From CBDTTW01 sp965363675 (GTDB lineage: Bacteria; Bacteroidota; Rhodothermia; Rhodothermales; DASSAV01), in the NCBI GenBank assembly GCA_965363675.1, contig CBDTTW010000010.1, forward strand, positions 1-34,025: a stretch of 34,025 nucleotides of DNA, in the 5' to 3' direction. Position numbers and translations under genes: made by a program. The notes under the pieces were generated by a model. It worked only from the letters and a program-made list of their open reading frames with translations, searched no databases and was not told the DNA's origin. Position 1 is the first letter of the stretch. Each line of letters opens with the position of its first letter. Positions 14,237 to 22,900 of the stretch are shown one piece after another.

Positions 14237-15523
14237 CTACGACTGAGGAAAAAACGCCTGCCGCAAATCCTCGATGGCCGCTTCGTCGATGGGCGCCATG
14301 TCGCCCAGAGACACGCTCTCGACGAGCGAGCGGGCGCTGAACTCGGCCACCTCCAGCCGGTCGAACGTCTCCAGGATGGAGCCGCCCGTCACGAGCACGG
14401 CGTCGTTCTGGATGAGCAGCGTCGGAGCCTCGGCCGAGAGCACTTCGGCGATGCCGTGCTGATGTGAGAACTGCATCCCGAAGGGCACGCGCGAGACCTC
14501 CTTGAGCAGGATGTAGCTTTCGGGGATAGTGTGCGTGTCGAACGTGCGGCCGCTCACGCAGAACGCCGTCGCGTTGGGCGACTGCGTGGTGATGATGGAG
14601 CCTACGTGCGGATGCGCCGCGTAGATCTCCCGGTGCAGCAGCACCGAGCGGCTGGGCAGCTTGCCCTGCTCGCGGCGCCCTTCGCGGATCAGCACCACGT
14701 CTTCGGGCTCCAAGCAGCGCCGGTCGATGCCGGTCGGGGTGATCAGGAAGTCATCGCCGCAGCGGGCCGAGAGCGTGCCGTAGGTGCTGATCATGAGGCC
14801 CTGGTCGCAGGCGCGCCGGATGAAGCGGCAGATCTCGCTCCGGAGCGAGCGTTCCTCGGCGGCCGGGTAGCCCGGCGCAAACTCGGGCAGCAGATAGTCG
14901 GCGTGCTCGAACTGCTGCACCTGCTCGTCGGTGAGCGTTTGCACCTGCCCCAGCTTGCGCGCGTTGATGATGGTGCGCGCGCAGAACTCCAGCGTCTCGA
15001 AGCGCTGGAAGGCGTCGAACAAATCGTCCCCGCCGACGACGACGCCGTGGTTCTCCATGATGACGGCGTTGTGGCGGCGGCAGAACACGCCCGCGATGCT
15101 TTGCCCGAGCGCGGGGCTGCCGGGCAGTTCGTAGGGAGCATACCCGATGGGGCCGCAGACGTGGCGCGCCTGCGGAATGACGCGCGTATCCGGAATCTGC
15201 CGCACGATGCTGAAGGCCACGAGCGCCGGAGGGTGCGCATGCACGATCGCGCGCAAGTCCTCACGGCAGGCGTAGATCGCCTGGTGGAACGGCAGCTCCG
15301 ACGACGGCCGGTGCAGCCCCTCGACGCCGCCGTCGGCGCGCACGCACACGATGTCGCGAGGCGAGAGCGTGCCCTTGTCTACGCCGGCGGGCGTAATCCA
15401 GATGTCGCCGTTGGGCTCGCGGACGGAGAGGTTGCCGCCCGAGGTCGTCGTCATGCCGCCGCGGTAGATCCGCGAGAGGATCATCGTGATCTGGTCGCGG
15501 GGGTGGAGCAGGTCGAGTCGCAT
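14237..15523 (-). CDS. Tandem class II aldolase/adducin-domain protein; second domain lacks zinc ligands
   Basis: A 428-residue protein made of two class II aldolase domains (about 1-200 and 225-425). Family members split or epimerise sugar phosphates such as L-fuculose-1-P or L-ribulose-5-P using Zn2+ held by three His. The first half has the phosphate-binding SGGNLS, the catalytic Glu76 in SSELPFH, His95 and His97 in HAHP, and His159 in ENHG. At the matching sites the second half has TYGTLS, Ser/Val in place of the Glu (SRSVLLH), Thr312 and Gln314, and Asp374 (IQNDA): all three zinc ligands are gone. It is therefore likely one active and one structural domain. The start at 15523 begins the conserved domain. 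It lies 71 bp downstream of the GH31 gene and 61 bp upstream of the LacI gene, all codirectional. Confidence 0.88.
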   Translation of the reverse strand: MRLDLLHPRDQITMILSRIYRGGMTTTSGGNLSVREPNGDIWITPAGVDKGTLSPRDIVCVRADGGVEGLHRPSSELPFHQAIYACREDLRAIVHAHPPALVAFSIVRQIPDTRVIPQARHVCGPIGYAPYELPGSPALGQSIAGVFCRRHNAVIMENHGVVVGGDDLFDAFQRFETLEFCARTIINARKLGQVQTLTDEQVQQFEHADYLLPEFAPGYPAAEERSLRSEICRFIRRACDQGLMISTYGTLSARCGDDFLITPTGIDRRCLEPEDVVLIREGRREQGKLPSRSVLLHREIYAAHPHVGSIITTQSPNATAFCVSGRTFDTHTIPESYILLKEVSRVPFGMQFSHQHGIAEVLSAEAPTLLIQNDAVLVTGGSILETFDRLEVAEFSARSLVESVSLGDMAPIDEAAIEDLRQAFFPQS

Positions 15524-15594
15524 AGGCCGGGTTCCGAAAAGGGAGGTCTCAGGGGCAAAGATACTCGACGGCGCGTGGGTTGCAAGCGGCGGCG

Positions 15595-17634
15595 CTACTT
15601 GGACGAAGTGCGCCCGGCCTCGGAGCCTTCGCGCACGAACAGCGGCAGCACATCCAGCGGCGCCGCATAGCCGCGCAGCCACCGCCCGCCTTCGACGCGC
15701 TTGCCGGTGGTCTCGTCGCGCCAGGCGCCCTCGGGCAGGTATACGTCGCGCGTGCGCGCCCCCTTGGCGAGCACCGGCGCCACGACCACATCCTCGCCCA
15801 GCATGAACTGGTCGGTGATCTCGAGCGTCTCAGCCTCCTGCGGGGCGTTGTACCAGAGCGGCCGCAGGATAGGCTCGCCGGTGCGGCGGGCCTGCTCGGC
15901 CAGGGCATAGACGTACGGCGTAAAACGCTCGTGCAGGCGGCTCGCTTCGCGGCAAAGGCGCACGGCTTCCGCGCCGTAATGCCACGGCCCCACCGAATAC
16001 TGGAAGAACGGGAACAGCGCCGACGCCTGCGCCCACCGAACGAGCAGTTCCGCGTCGATGCGGTCGTCGTCGTACTGGTTGCCGCCTACCATGTCCGGCA
16101 TGAGGTAGGGATAGCCGCGCAGCGAGTTCGTCACGCCCTCGGGGATGAGAGCGCCCAGGCCGTTCTCATTGCTCCAGACGCTGTGCTTGTCGATGAGGCG
16201 CATCACCACCCCGAGCGGCTGCGAGTACACCCCCACGCGCGTCTCGTTCCAGTCGAAATGCGCGGCCGCCTCCCGGTTGTAGATGTCGGCGTACTGGAAC
16301 GGGGTAATGTCTACGGCGGCCTGCAAGTCTTGGGGCACGAGGTGCTCGTCGCCGCCGTCGAACTTGAAGCCGTCGAGGCCGGTCTGCCGCTGGAGCGCCT
16401 GCAACTGCTCGCGGAAGGCCGCCGCCGCCTCGGGGCGCGTAAAGTCGCGCACCGCCGAGACGCCGTTCCACCAGTTGATGAGCCCGACGTTGCCCGAGCG
16501 GTCGCGGAGCAGCCAGCCCCGCGCGCCATGGTCGGCAAACGTGCGGCTCTCGGGGGCTACGAACGGATGCACCCAGAGCGTCACGCGGAAGCCCATGCGG
16601 TGCAGCTCGTCCACCATCGCCTTCGGGTCGGGAAAGCGCTCGGGGTTAAACTCCAGGTCGCCGTAGCGATGCTCCCAGAGGTCGTCGATCTCGATGACGG
16701 CGCACGGCAGGTCGTTGCTCTTGATGGCGCGCGCGTAGGCGAGCACCTTTTCCTGGTTGATGTCCGTCTTGAACTCGACCCAGGTGGTGTAGATCGTACC
16801 GCGAAAAAACGCCTGGGGAGGCGTTGCGGCCGGGTAGCCCACCGCGTCGATCAGGCGCCGCACAACGCCCCGGATGTCGTCGGCGATGATGAGGTCGTAC
16901 GTGACCGACGAGGCTTCGGGGACGCGGAAGGACAGCAGGCCGTCCGGCGCGCCGCCCGGCGTGAGCGCGTTGATGCTATAGGCAAAGTCCATCGGCGTGC
17001 GCACCCACACGCCCACCCCGCGCGTGGCGTACCAGATCGGCGTGCCCTGCGTCGCGCCGTTTTGCAGGAAGCCCTCGGACTGAATGCGGGCGTTGTTGAG
17101 CGGAATGACCTGGGGGCTGCGCCAGCCCTGGAACCCCCCGCCGTACCACTTGCCCGAGGGGGCCAGTTCGTGCCGCACCCACGGCCAGTAGCTGCCCGAC
17201 GCGTTGAGCACGCGCGCCGCCACCTGCACATAGCCTGCGCGCGGCGCCATCTCGACGCGGACGGTCGTGCCGGGGTGCGTGGCGGCGTACTCCAGCACCA
17301 GCCGGTCGCCGACGCGCTCGTAGGCGGCCAGGGCGGCGGCGCGGTGCACGGCGCCGCCTACGGTCCACTCCAGGCCCGCGCCGCGCGGGGTGGCAAGCAC
17401 CGTCTCGCCGCCGCGCCGGACGGTTACGTCGTAGCCTTCCCGGCCGATCTCCAGGGTGTAGCGCGCGGTTTTGAGCAGAAGCCCGGCCGGCGTCTCTTCC
17501 ACGGTAAAGCGCTCGGCCTCGGTCGCGACCGAGGGCATCATAGGCAGATTCAGGGGGCTCGGCGCCTGGGCGGAAGCCGCCGGGGCAAGGCAGAGCGCGA
17601 GCAGCAGCACAACGGGTAAGGCGCGCAGAGGCAT
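15595..17634 (-). CDS. Secreted GH31 family glycosidase
   Basis: A 679-residue GH31 enzyme with a Sec signal peptide (residues 1-22, ending ASAQA), so it acts in the periplasm or outside the cell. GH31 members hydrolyse alpha-linked glucose, xylose or galactose residues with retention. An N-terminal beta-sandwich (about 30-270) precedes the (beta/alpha)8 barrel. The nucleophile is Asp426 in GLDGFKFDGGD, and the ALFPFFQYSVGPWHY block is in the barrel's C-terminal part. The distal beta domain contains the usual DVYLPEG segment and LPLFVREG. The nucleophile motif, with FDGGD, is closer to the MYORG-like branch than to classical alpha-glucosidases, so the sugar specificity is open. First gene of the minus-strand block leading to aldolase and LacI. 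Confidence 0.92.
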   Translation of the reverse strand: MPLRALPVVLLLALCLAPAASAQAPSPLNLPMMPSVATEAERFTVEETPAGLLLKTARYTLEIGREGYDVTVRRGGETVLATPRGAGLEWTVGGAVHRAAALAAYERVGDRLVLEYAATHPGTTVRVEMAPRAGYVQVAARVLNASGSYWPWVRHELAPSGKWYGGGFQGWRSPQVIPLNNARIQSEGFLQNGATQGTPIWYATRGVGVWVRTPMDFAYSINALTPGGAPDGLLSFRVPEASSVTYDLIIADDIRGVVRRLIDAVGYPAATPPQAFFRGTIYTTWVEFKTDINQEKVLAYARAIKSNDLPCAVIEIDDLWEHRYGDLEFNPERFPDPKAMVDELHRMGFRVTLWVHPFVAPESRTFADHGARGWLLRDRSGNVGLINWWNGVSAVRDFTRPEAAAAFREQLQALQRQTGLDGFKFDGGDEHLVPQDLQAAVDITPFQYADIYNREAAAHFDWNETRVGVYSQPLGVVMRLIDKHSVWSNENGLGALIPEGVTNSLRGYPYLMPDMVGGNQYDDDRIDAELLVRWAQASALFPFFQYSVGPWHYGAEAVRLCREASRLHERFTPYVYALAEQARRTGEPILRPLWYNAPQEAETLEITDQFMLGEDVVVAPVLAKGARTRDVYLPEGAWRDETTGKRVEGGRWLRGYAAPLDVLPLFVREGSEAGRTSSK

Positions 17635-17899
17635 GGTTTAGCCGGTCTCAGGGAGGGGCAGGGAGCGCCCAAGTTAACCATGCGGCAGGCAAAGCCGCCC
17701 GGCGGCGGCGCGGCCCGGCGGGGTAAAGCGGAGGCTTCACCGTTTATTCGGAAAGCTTCTTTCGCACGTTCTTAAGAAACCGCAGCCCGGCGCCGATATA
17801 TCTTCCAGAATCTGTGCGGTAGACGGTTGTTTTCAAGAGGTTATGTTGGAACAAGCGCCTGCCCGAATTGTAACTACCTCGTAAAGGGTGCGCTTCAAC

Positions 17900-18172
17900 A
17901 TGGATCGCCTATCACACAAACCTTCCAGTAAAGGGGTATTTATGCGGAGAGTGGCGGAGTGGTTTGCACATCACGCGCTTATGTTCGTTGTTCTCTTTTC
18001 CGTTTCTACGGTGCTGGGCTTCGCCGCCGGAGCGAGCTACTTCATCGGAGGCTGGCCGTGGGAACGGTCGCTGGAAATGAGCCAATACCTTAGCTCGGTT
18101 CTGCTCGTGCCCTCGGGGCTGATCTGGGTCAGCAACGTTTTCCGCGATCTGCGCGCCAACCCCTTCTACTGA
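17900..18172 (+). CDS. Small membrane protein of unknown function
   Basis: A 90-residue protein (if begun at the ATG 17900) with two hydrophobic segments: roughly residues 27-48 (ALMFVVLFSVSTVLGFAAG) and 68-82 (LSSVLLVPSGLIWVS). A later ATG at 17942 has AAAGGGG 5 to 11 nt upstream and would give 76 residues; a GTG at 17888 is also in frame. No family is recognised. It is followed at once by a very strong terminator, which supports a real, separately transcribed gene. Confidence 0.6.
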   Translation: MDRLSHKPSSKGVFMRRVAEWFAHHALMFVVLFSVSTVLGFAAGASYFIGGWPWERSLEMSQYLSSVLLVPSGLIWVSNVFRDLRANPFY

Positions 18173-18190
18173 GACGCCCGGCCCGACGTC

Positions 18191-18232
18191 AAAAACGCCC
18201 CGCGAGGCTTACCGGCCTCGCGGGGCGTTTTT
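18191..18232. terminator. Strong bidirectional intrinsic terminator
   Basis: An 18-bp perfect stem (18191-18208 with 18215-18232), with AAAAACGCCCCGCGAGG on one arm and a T-run completing the other, closes a 6-nt loop. It lies between the small membrane protein (plus) and the GlsB-like gene (minus), whose stop is 81 bp further on, and would work for both. Confidence 0.92.
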
Positions 18233-18312
18233 ATATCTGCCGCGTGCAGCTTACGGGCTGCGGATCAGCTTACGGGCTGAGCGTGTGCGTGCGCTCATCG
18301 GCCGGAAGGCCG

Positions 18313-18582
18313 TTAGCGGACGGCGCGGCGGGTAAACAGGTTGACAATCGCAAGGAGCACGACGGCGCCCAGGAGCGAAACCAGGAGCGAGCCGATGCTG
18401 AAGTCGCCGCTGGTGATGCTGCCGGTGTTGAACAGCGGCGAGAGGATCCAGCCGGCCAGCAAAGCGCCGACGATGCCGACGACGACGTTGAGCAGAACGC
18501 CCTGCTGGGCGTCCGTGTGCATAATCTTGCTGGCAATCCAACCGAGCAAACCACCGATGAGGATGATAAGGATAAGCGTCAT
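18313..18582 (-). CDS. GlsB/YeaQ/YmgE family (transglycosylase-associated) membrane protein
   Basis: An 89-residue protein with three hydrophobic segments: MTLILIILIGGLLGWIASKI at the start, a Gly-rich middle (NVVVGIVGALLAGWIL) and a C-terminal helix (AVVLLAIVNLF) ending in RRAVR. This matches the length, start and Gly pattern of the GlsB/YeaQ/YmgE stress-response family. Members are inner-membrane proteins often induced by general or envelope stress; the molecular function is not established. The ATG at 18582 is chosen because the open frame upstream of it is not family-like. Confidence 0.88.
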   Translation of the reverse strand: MTLILIILIGGLLGWIASKIMHTDAQQGVLLNVVVGIVGALLAGWILSPLFNTGSITSGDFSIGSLLVSLLGAVVLLAIVNLFTRRAVR

Positions 18583-18900
18583 GGCGATGCGTATAGCTAA
18601 GTGAGTGTGTATGTGGACTACAGGTTCTCTAACGCGCACTTTTCGCCGGCGGCCCCCTGCGCTTGATACCAACTCGCAACGATAGGGGCGTCTTTTTGCC
18701 CTGTTACAAGCCTTTCCAAAAAAACGGGTGGGGGCGTTCCGAGCGCTTCACATTTCGTCCAGAACTCTGCCGCGCCCGCCCGCCGGGCAGGCATGGAGCA
18801 GCCTCGTTCTGCCGGGTTCGTAACAAACGGTTGAACCTCAGCCCGCCGCCGGGGCGTTCAACCGGCATCCTGTTCCCGAACTTCACCCGGAGGATGCTTC
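18583..18900. other. Intergenic region between divergent small membrane-protein genes
   Basis: This 318-bp stretch must hold the promoters of the GlsB-like gene (leftward) and the DUF2892-like gene (rightward). Apart from the GGAGG ribosome binding site at 18889-18893, no clear -35/-10 pair, repeat or conserved coding frame is seen. A run of seven A at 18718-18724 stands out against the GC-rich background. Confidence 0.5.
18889..18893 (+). promoter_or_regulatory. Shine-Dalgarno site of the DUF2892-like gene
   Basis: GGAGG lies 7 nt upstream of the ATG at 18901. It is the clearest ribosome binding site in a window where few genes have a recognisable one, and it fixes this start. Confidence 0.75.
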
Positions 18901-19104
18901 ATGAAAACGAACGTAGGCGAGAAAGATCAGAAGGTGCGCTCGGTGGTCGGCCCGGCGCTGCTGGCGGCGGGGGTCTGGCTCTTCAAGGGTCGCAAGCGCG
19001 GCTGGCTAGGCCTGGCGACGGCCATCGCCGGGGTGGTAATCACCGAGACGGCGTTTACGCGCACCTGCCCGGTGAACCACCTGCTCGGGGTGCATACCGC
19101 CTGA
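18901..19104 (+). CDS. DUF2892/YgaP-like small membrane protein
   Basis: A 67-residue protein. The pattern MKTNVGEKDQKVRSVVGPAL, then a hydrophobic helix, a short basic loop (KGRKRG), a second helix and a CPVNHLLGVHT end, matches the two-helix YgaP-like transmembrane domain (DUF2892). The family usually starts with MKxNVGxxDRxxR and ends with CPxYxLLGxxT. Function is unknown; in E. coli YgaP the domain anchors a rhodanese, which is absent here. It ends 21 bp before a strong hairpin. Confidence 0.85.
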   Translation: MKTNVGEKDQKVRSVVGPALLAAGVWLFKGRKRGWLGLATAIAGVVITETAFTRTCPVNHLLGVHTA

Positions 19105-19124
19105 TGCAGTCTCGCTCCAAACGC

Positions 19125-19161
19125 ATGCGGGCCTTGCCGGAAGTTTCGGCAAGGCCCGCAT
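19125..19161. terminator. Hairpin terminator after the DUF2892-like gene
   Basis: A perfect 15-bp stem (19125-19139 with 19147-19161, ATGCGGGCCTTGCCG against its complement) closes a 7-nt loop. It sits between convergent genes (DUF2892-like and the RHH-like gene) and probably serves both. T-runs are short. Confidence 0.8.
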
Positions 19162-19193
19162 AGTTCAGGCCGGACGTGCAAAAAGCCGGCGCC

Positions 19194-19421
19194 TCAGCAG
19201 TCGAAGGGCGAGGGCGGCGGCGTATAGCTCTGGCGGTACTCGGCCAAGCCGCCGAAAAGCTCCTCGTCCGAACCCACGGCGCACCGGACGGCCTCGCGGG
19301 TATACTCCTCTATGGAAAGCCCCTTGATCTGCGCCAGGCGGTTGACGCGCTCGTACCAGCCCGTGCTCATTTGATAGCTGATGGTTTGCTTGGACCGGCT
19401 GGAAGGGCTCGTACGTTTCAT
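19194..19421 (-). CDS. Small ribbon-helix-helix-like protein
   Basis: A 75-residue protein. Residues about 11-50 (KQTISYQMSTGWYERVNRLA, then QIKGLSIEEYTREAVR) follow the beta-strand/helix/turn/helix pattern of CopG/Arc-type DNA-binding proteins, including the Gly-Leu-Ser turn between the helices. The C-terminal 25 residues are acidic and then Pro-rich, ending in FDC. No toxin gene is adjacent. It could be a DNA-binding regulator or an orphan antitoxin; no exact family is recognised. Confidence 0.6.
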   Translation of the reverse strand: MKRTSPSSRSKQTISYQMSTGWYERVNRLAQIKGLSIEEYTREAVRCAVGSDEELFGGLAEYRQSYTPPPSPFDC

Positions 19422-19539
19422 AAAACAGGCGTAGATGTATAGCGTCCGAGCCTATGGTACGCCCAAATCGCCCGGAATGCAAGGCGCCGCCCCGGGCATG
19501 GCGCATTTCATCCATTATGTGGACGAAATAACTCCCTGC

Positions 19540-19947
19540 TCAGGCTTCTTTTTGCTTAAGCGCCTCCAACGTATGGAGTTGCAGGTTGAGCGCATCGACG
19601 GACACCTGGATCTCGCGCACTGAGAGCCCGAGCGAGACCATCATCAGCAGGAGGCTCGCGCCGAAAAGCCATTTACCCACGGCCGGATACCCCGCGAACA
19701 GCGCGAACAGACACACCGTGCAGGCCAACAGGCTCAGCACCCCGAAGGCTTGCATGTTGCGGATCAGCACGATCCGGTAGCGGAGGTTGTTGATTTGTTT
19801 GACGAGAATATCGTCCGGGTTGGCGGCGTAGCGGTCGTGCAAACTTCGGATGAGCGCCGCCAGGGCCAGGAACCGGTTGGTATAGGCCAGCAGCAACAGC
19901 GAAACCGTGGGAAACAGGACGGCGGGCGTAGTAAGGTTCAGTTCCAC
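19540..19947 (-). CDS. DUF2721 family membrane protein
   Basis: A 135-residue protein with an N-terminal hydrophobic helix (about 8-25), a soluble charged stretch (about 35-60, RSLHDRYAANPDDILVKQIN) and two further helices (about 65-105). The order and the conserved start TPAVLFPTVSLLLLAYTNRF match DUF2721. Function is unknown. The gene starts 11 bp after the hybrid kinase stop codon, so the two are likely cotranscribed, which suggests a link to signalling at the membrane. Confidence 0.8.
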   Translation of the reverse strand: MELNLTTPAVLFPTVSLLLLAYTNRFLALAALIRSLHDRYAANPDDILVKQINNLRYRIVLIRNMQAFGVLSLLACTVCLFALFAGYPAVGKWLFGASLLLMMVSLGLSVREIQVSVDALNLQLHTLEALKQKEA

Positions 19948-19958
19948 GGGGCGCGGGT

Positions 19959-22900
19959 TCAGTTCGAGCGGTGGACGAGCCGGGCGACGAGGGCCGCCAG
20001 CTCGGCTTTGCGGAAAGGTTTGCTCAGGTATGCATCGAACCCCTGGTCGAGCATGCGGGCGCCGTCGCCGGGCAGGGCGTAGGCCGTCACGGCCACGATG
20101 GGCACGCGGTTGTAGCCCGGCAAGGCGCGCAGGGCTTCGAGCAGCTCGGGGCCGCCGGCGCCCCGGCCGAGGTTGATGTCCAGCAGCACCAGGTCTACGC
20201 GCTCGGCGCGGGCGAAGGCAAGCGCCCCCTCGGGGTCCTCGGCTTCGCGCACCTCGGCGCCCTCTTGCAGAATGGTGCGGATGAGCAGACGCGCGTTCGG
20301 ATCGTCGTCCACGATGAGGATGCGGGCGGCGGCCGGGGCAAAGGCCGCCTCGCGCCCCGGCGCCTCGGCCTGCGGCCCCGGCGCCTCGTCGGCGGCGGGA
20401 AGCGTCACGATGAACACCGCCCCCTCGCCCGGCCGGCTTTCCACCTCGATGACGCCGTTCATCAGGTCCACGAGCTGGCGCGTAATCGCCAGACCGAGGC
20501 CGTTGCCCTCGAAGCGGCGGCTGTGCCCCGACGACTCCTGCCGGAATTCGTCGAAAACGTACGGCTGAAAAGCGTTGCTGATGCCGATGCCGGTGTCGCG
20601 GACCTCGATGCGCACGCGGCCCTCGGCTTCGGCGACGCGCACGGCCACGCCGCCCTCGGGGGTGAACTTGAGCGCGTTGGAAAGCAGATTGTTCAGCACC
20701 CGGCCCAGGGCGGCGGCGTCGGCCATGCCGGAGACCGGATTTTCCGGCGCCTCCAGCACGAACGACAGGTTTTTCTCTGCGGCGCGCCCGGCGAACAAGT
20801 TCATAGACTTGCGCACCTCGGCCAGGATGTCGGTGCGTTTCAGGCGCAGCTTGAGCGCGCCGCTCGTGAGCTGCGCCAGGTCCATGACCGAGTTGAGCGT
20901 TTCCATGAGGCGCTCGCCGCTTTGCCGGATCGTTTCGGCATAGGTGAAGGTGGCGCCCGTGGCCTCGTCGGCCAGCAGGTCGGCGTAGCCGATGATGGCC
21001 GTGAGCGGCGTGCGGATCTCGTGGCTCATGTTCGCCAGGAAGTTATCCTTCATGCGGCTCATCTCCTCGGCTTCGCGGCGCGCCTCGATCAGGCCCTGCT
21101 CGTAGGCTTTGCGGCTGGTCACGTCGCGGAAGATCATCTGGATCTCGCCGCCGAGCATGCGCGTCAGGCCCACCTCGGCCAGCAGGTACTCGCCGTCGGC
21201 GCGGACGAAGGCGCGTTCGAGAAAGCGCGACTCGCCTTCTTCCAGCGAGAGCAGCATGAGCGGCTGCGAGATGAGCGACTCCGGCCCGATGATGCCGACG
21301 TAGGGCGTTCCGAGCAGCGAGGCGCGGGTGTGGCCGAGCAAACGGAGCGCCTGGTCGTTGGCGTCGGTGAGCACGCCCTCGGGCGAAAGGATCAGGATGC
21401 CGTCGGAGGCGCGCTCGAACAGCATGCGGAAGCGCTCCTCGCTGGCCTGAAGGCGCTGCTCGGCCAGCACGCGCGCGGTCACGTCGCGGGCGATGCCCTC
21501 GAAGGCGACCACGGCCCCGCTTTCGTCGCGCACCGCCGTCACGCGCTGCTCGGTCCAGATGAGGCGGCCGTCTTTGCACATCCACTGGACGAGCATCGTC
21601 TCGGCGGGCGACTCCTCGCCCTCCAGGATGCGGCTCAGGCGCGCCAGGTCCTCCGGCCCTACGAGGCTTTGCGAAAGCGCAGCGTTTCCGATCAGCTCCT
21701 CGGGCGCGTAGCCGGCGATGGCCTCGATGGCGGGGCTGATGAACTCGTAAGCGCGGCTGGCCACGCCCACGCGGAACAGCACATCGGTGGCGTTTTCGGC
21801 GAACAGGCGGTAGCGCCGCTCGCTTTGGCGCAGCGCATCTTCGATGGCCTTCTGCTCGGTGATGTCGCGGACGAGGCCCAGCACGTACCGGGGCTGCCGG
21901 CTCTCGGGGCTGCGGATGATTACGAGCGAGAGGCGCGCCGTGAGGAGGCCCCCGTCCTTGCGAACGTAGCGTTTCGTGTTGGCATAGCCTTCCCGGAGGC
22001 CGGCGAGCATTTCGTCCACCATCTCCTGCTCCGCCGCGATGTCGTCGGGGTGGGTCAGGTCCCGCCAGTTTTTATCCCGCAGCTCCTCGGCGGTGTAGCC
22101 CGTCATGGCGCAGAAGGCCGGGTTGGGCTCCATGATGCGCTCCTGAAGGTCGGCCAGGATAATGCCGAGCGGAGCCGCATCGAAGATGGTGCGGAAGCGC
22201 ATTTCGCTGGCGCGCAGCGCCGCCTCAGCGGCCCGCCGGGCGCTTACGTCGTGCACCTGGCCCATGCCGCACAGAAAGCCCCCCCCCTCGTCGCGGACGG
22301 CGGAGGTATGCAGCACGGTATGAATGGTGCGGCCGCTGCGCGTGACGTACCGCTTCTCCAGCACGTACGTATCGCGCTTGCCCTCGACGATCTCGGAGAA
22401 GTACGCGCGCGAGGGGTCGCGGTCTTCCGGGTGGGTCACGTCGTCGAGCGAGAGCTGCTTGAACGCGTCGAGCGTGTACTCGAGGGCGCGCAGCGCGGCG
22501 TCGTTGGCATCGGTGAAGCGGCCCTCGCGGTTGGCGATGGTCGTCCAGACCCCGGACTGCTCGTAGAGGGCGCGGTAGAACTGCTCGCGGCGCGCCAAGG
22601 CCAGCTCCGCCTCGACCTGGGCCGTCACGTCGCGCGCGATGCCCTCGACGGCGACCGGCCGCCCCTCGGCGTCGCGGACGAGCACCACGCGCTCCTCGAT
22701 CCACAGCAGCACGCCGTCCTTGCGCCGCCAGCGCGTCCGGTGCACCTCGCCGTCGGCGAGCGCCGGGCGCTTTTCCTCAGGCACCCGGTATTCTTCTACC
22801 GTGATCTTCTCGTTGAGGAACGGGTCGTCGTAATGCTCCTGGGGCGTGTAGCCGGTCAGCTCGTAGCAAGAGGGGCTTACGTAATCGAAGCGCCGCTCGG

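Noticed and set aside
17673..17678. GTTAAC palindrome upstream of the GH31 gene as a LacI-type operator
   Set aside because: Only 6 bp, no CG centre and no extension in common with the two better candidates; expected by chance.
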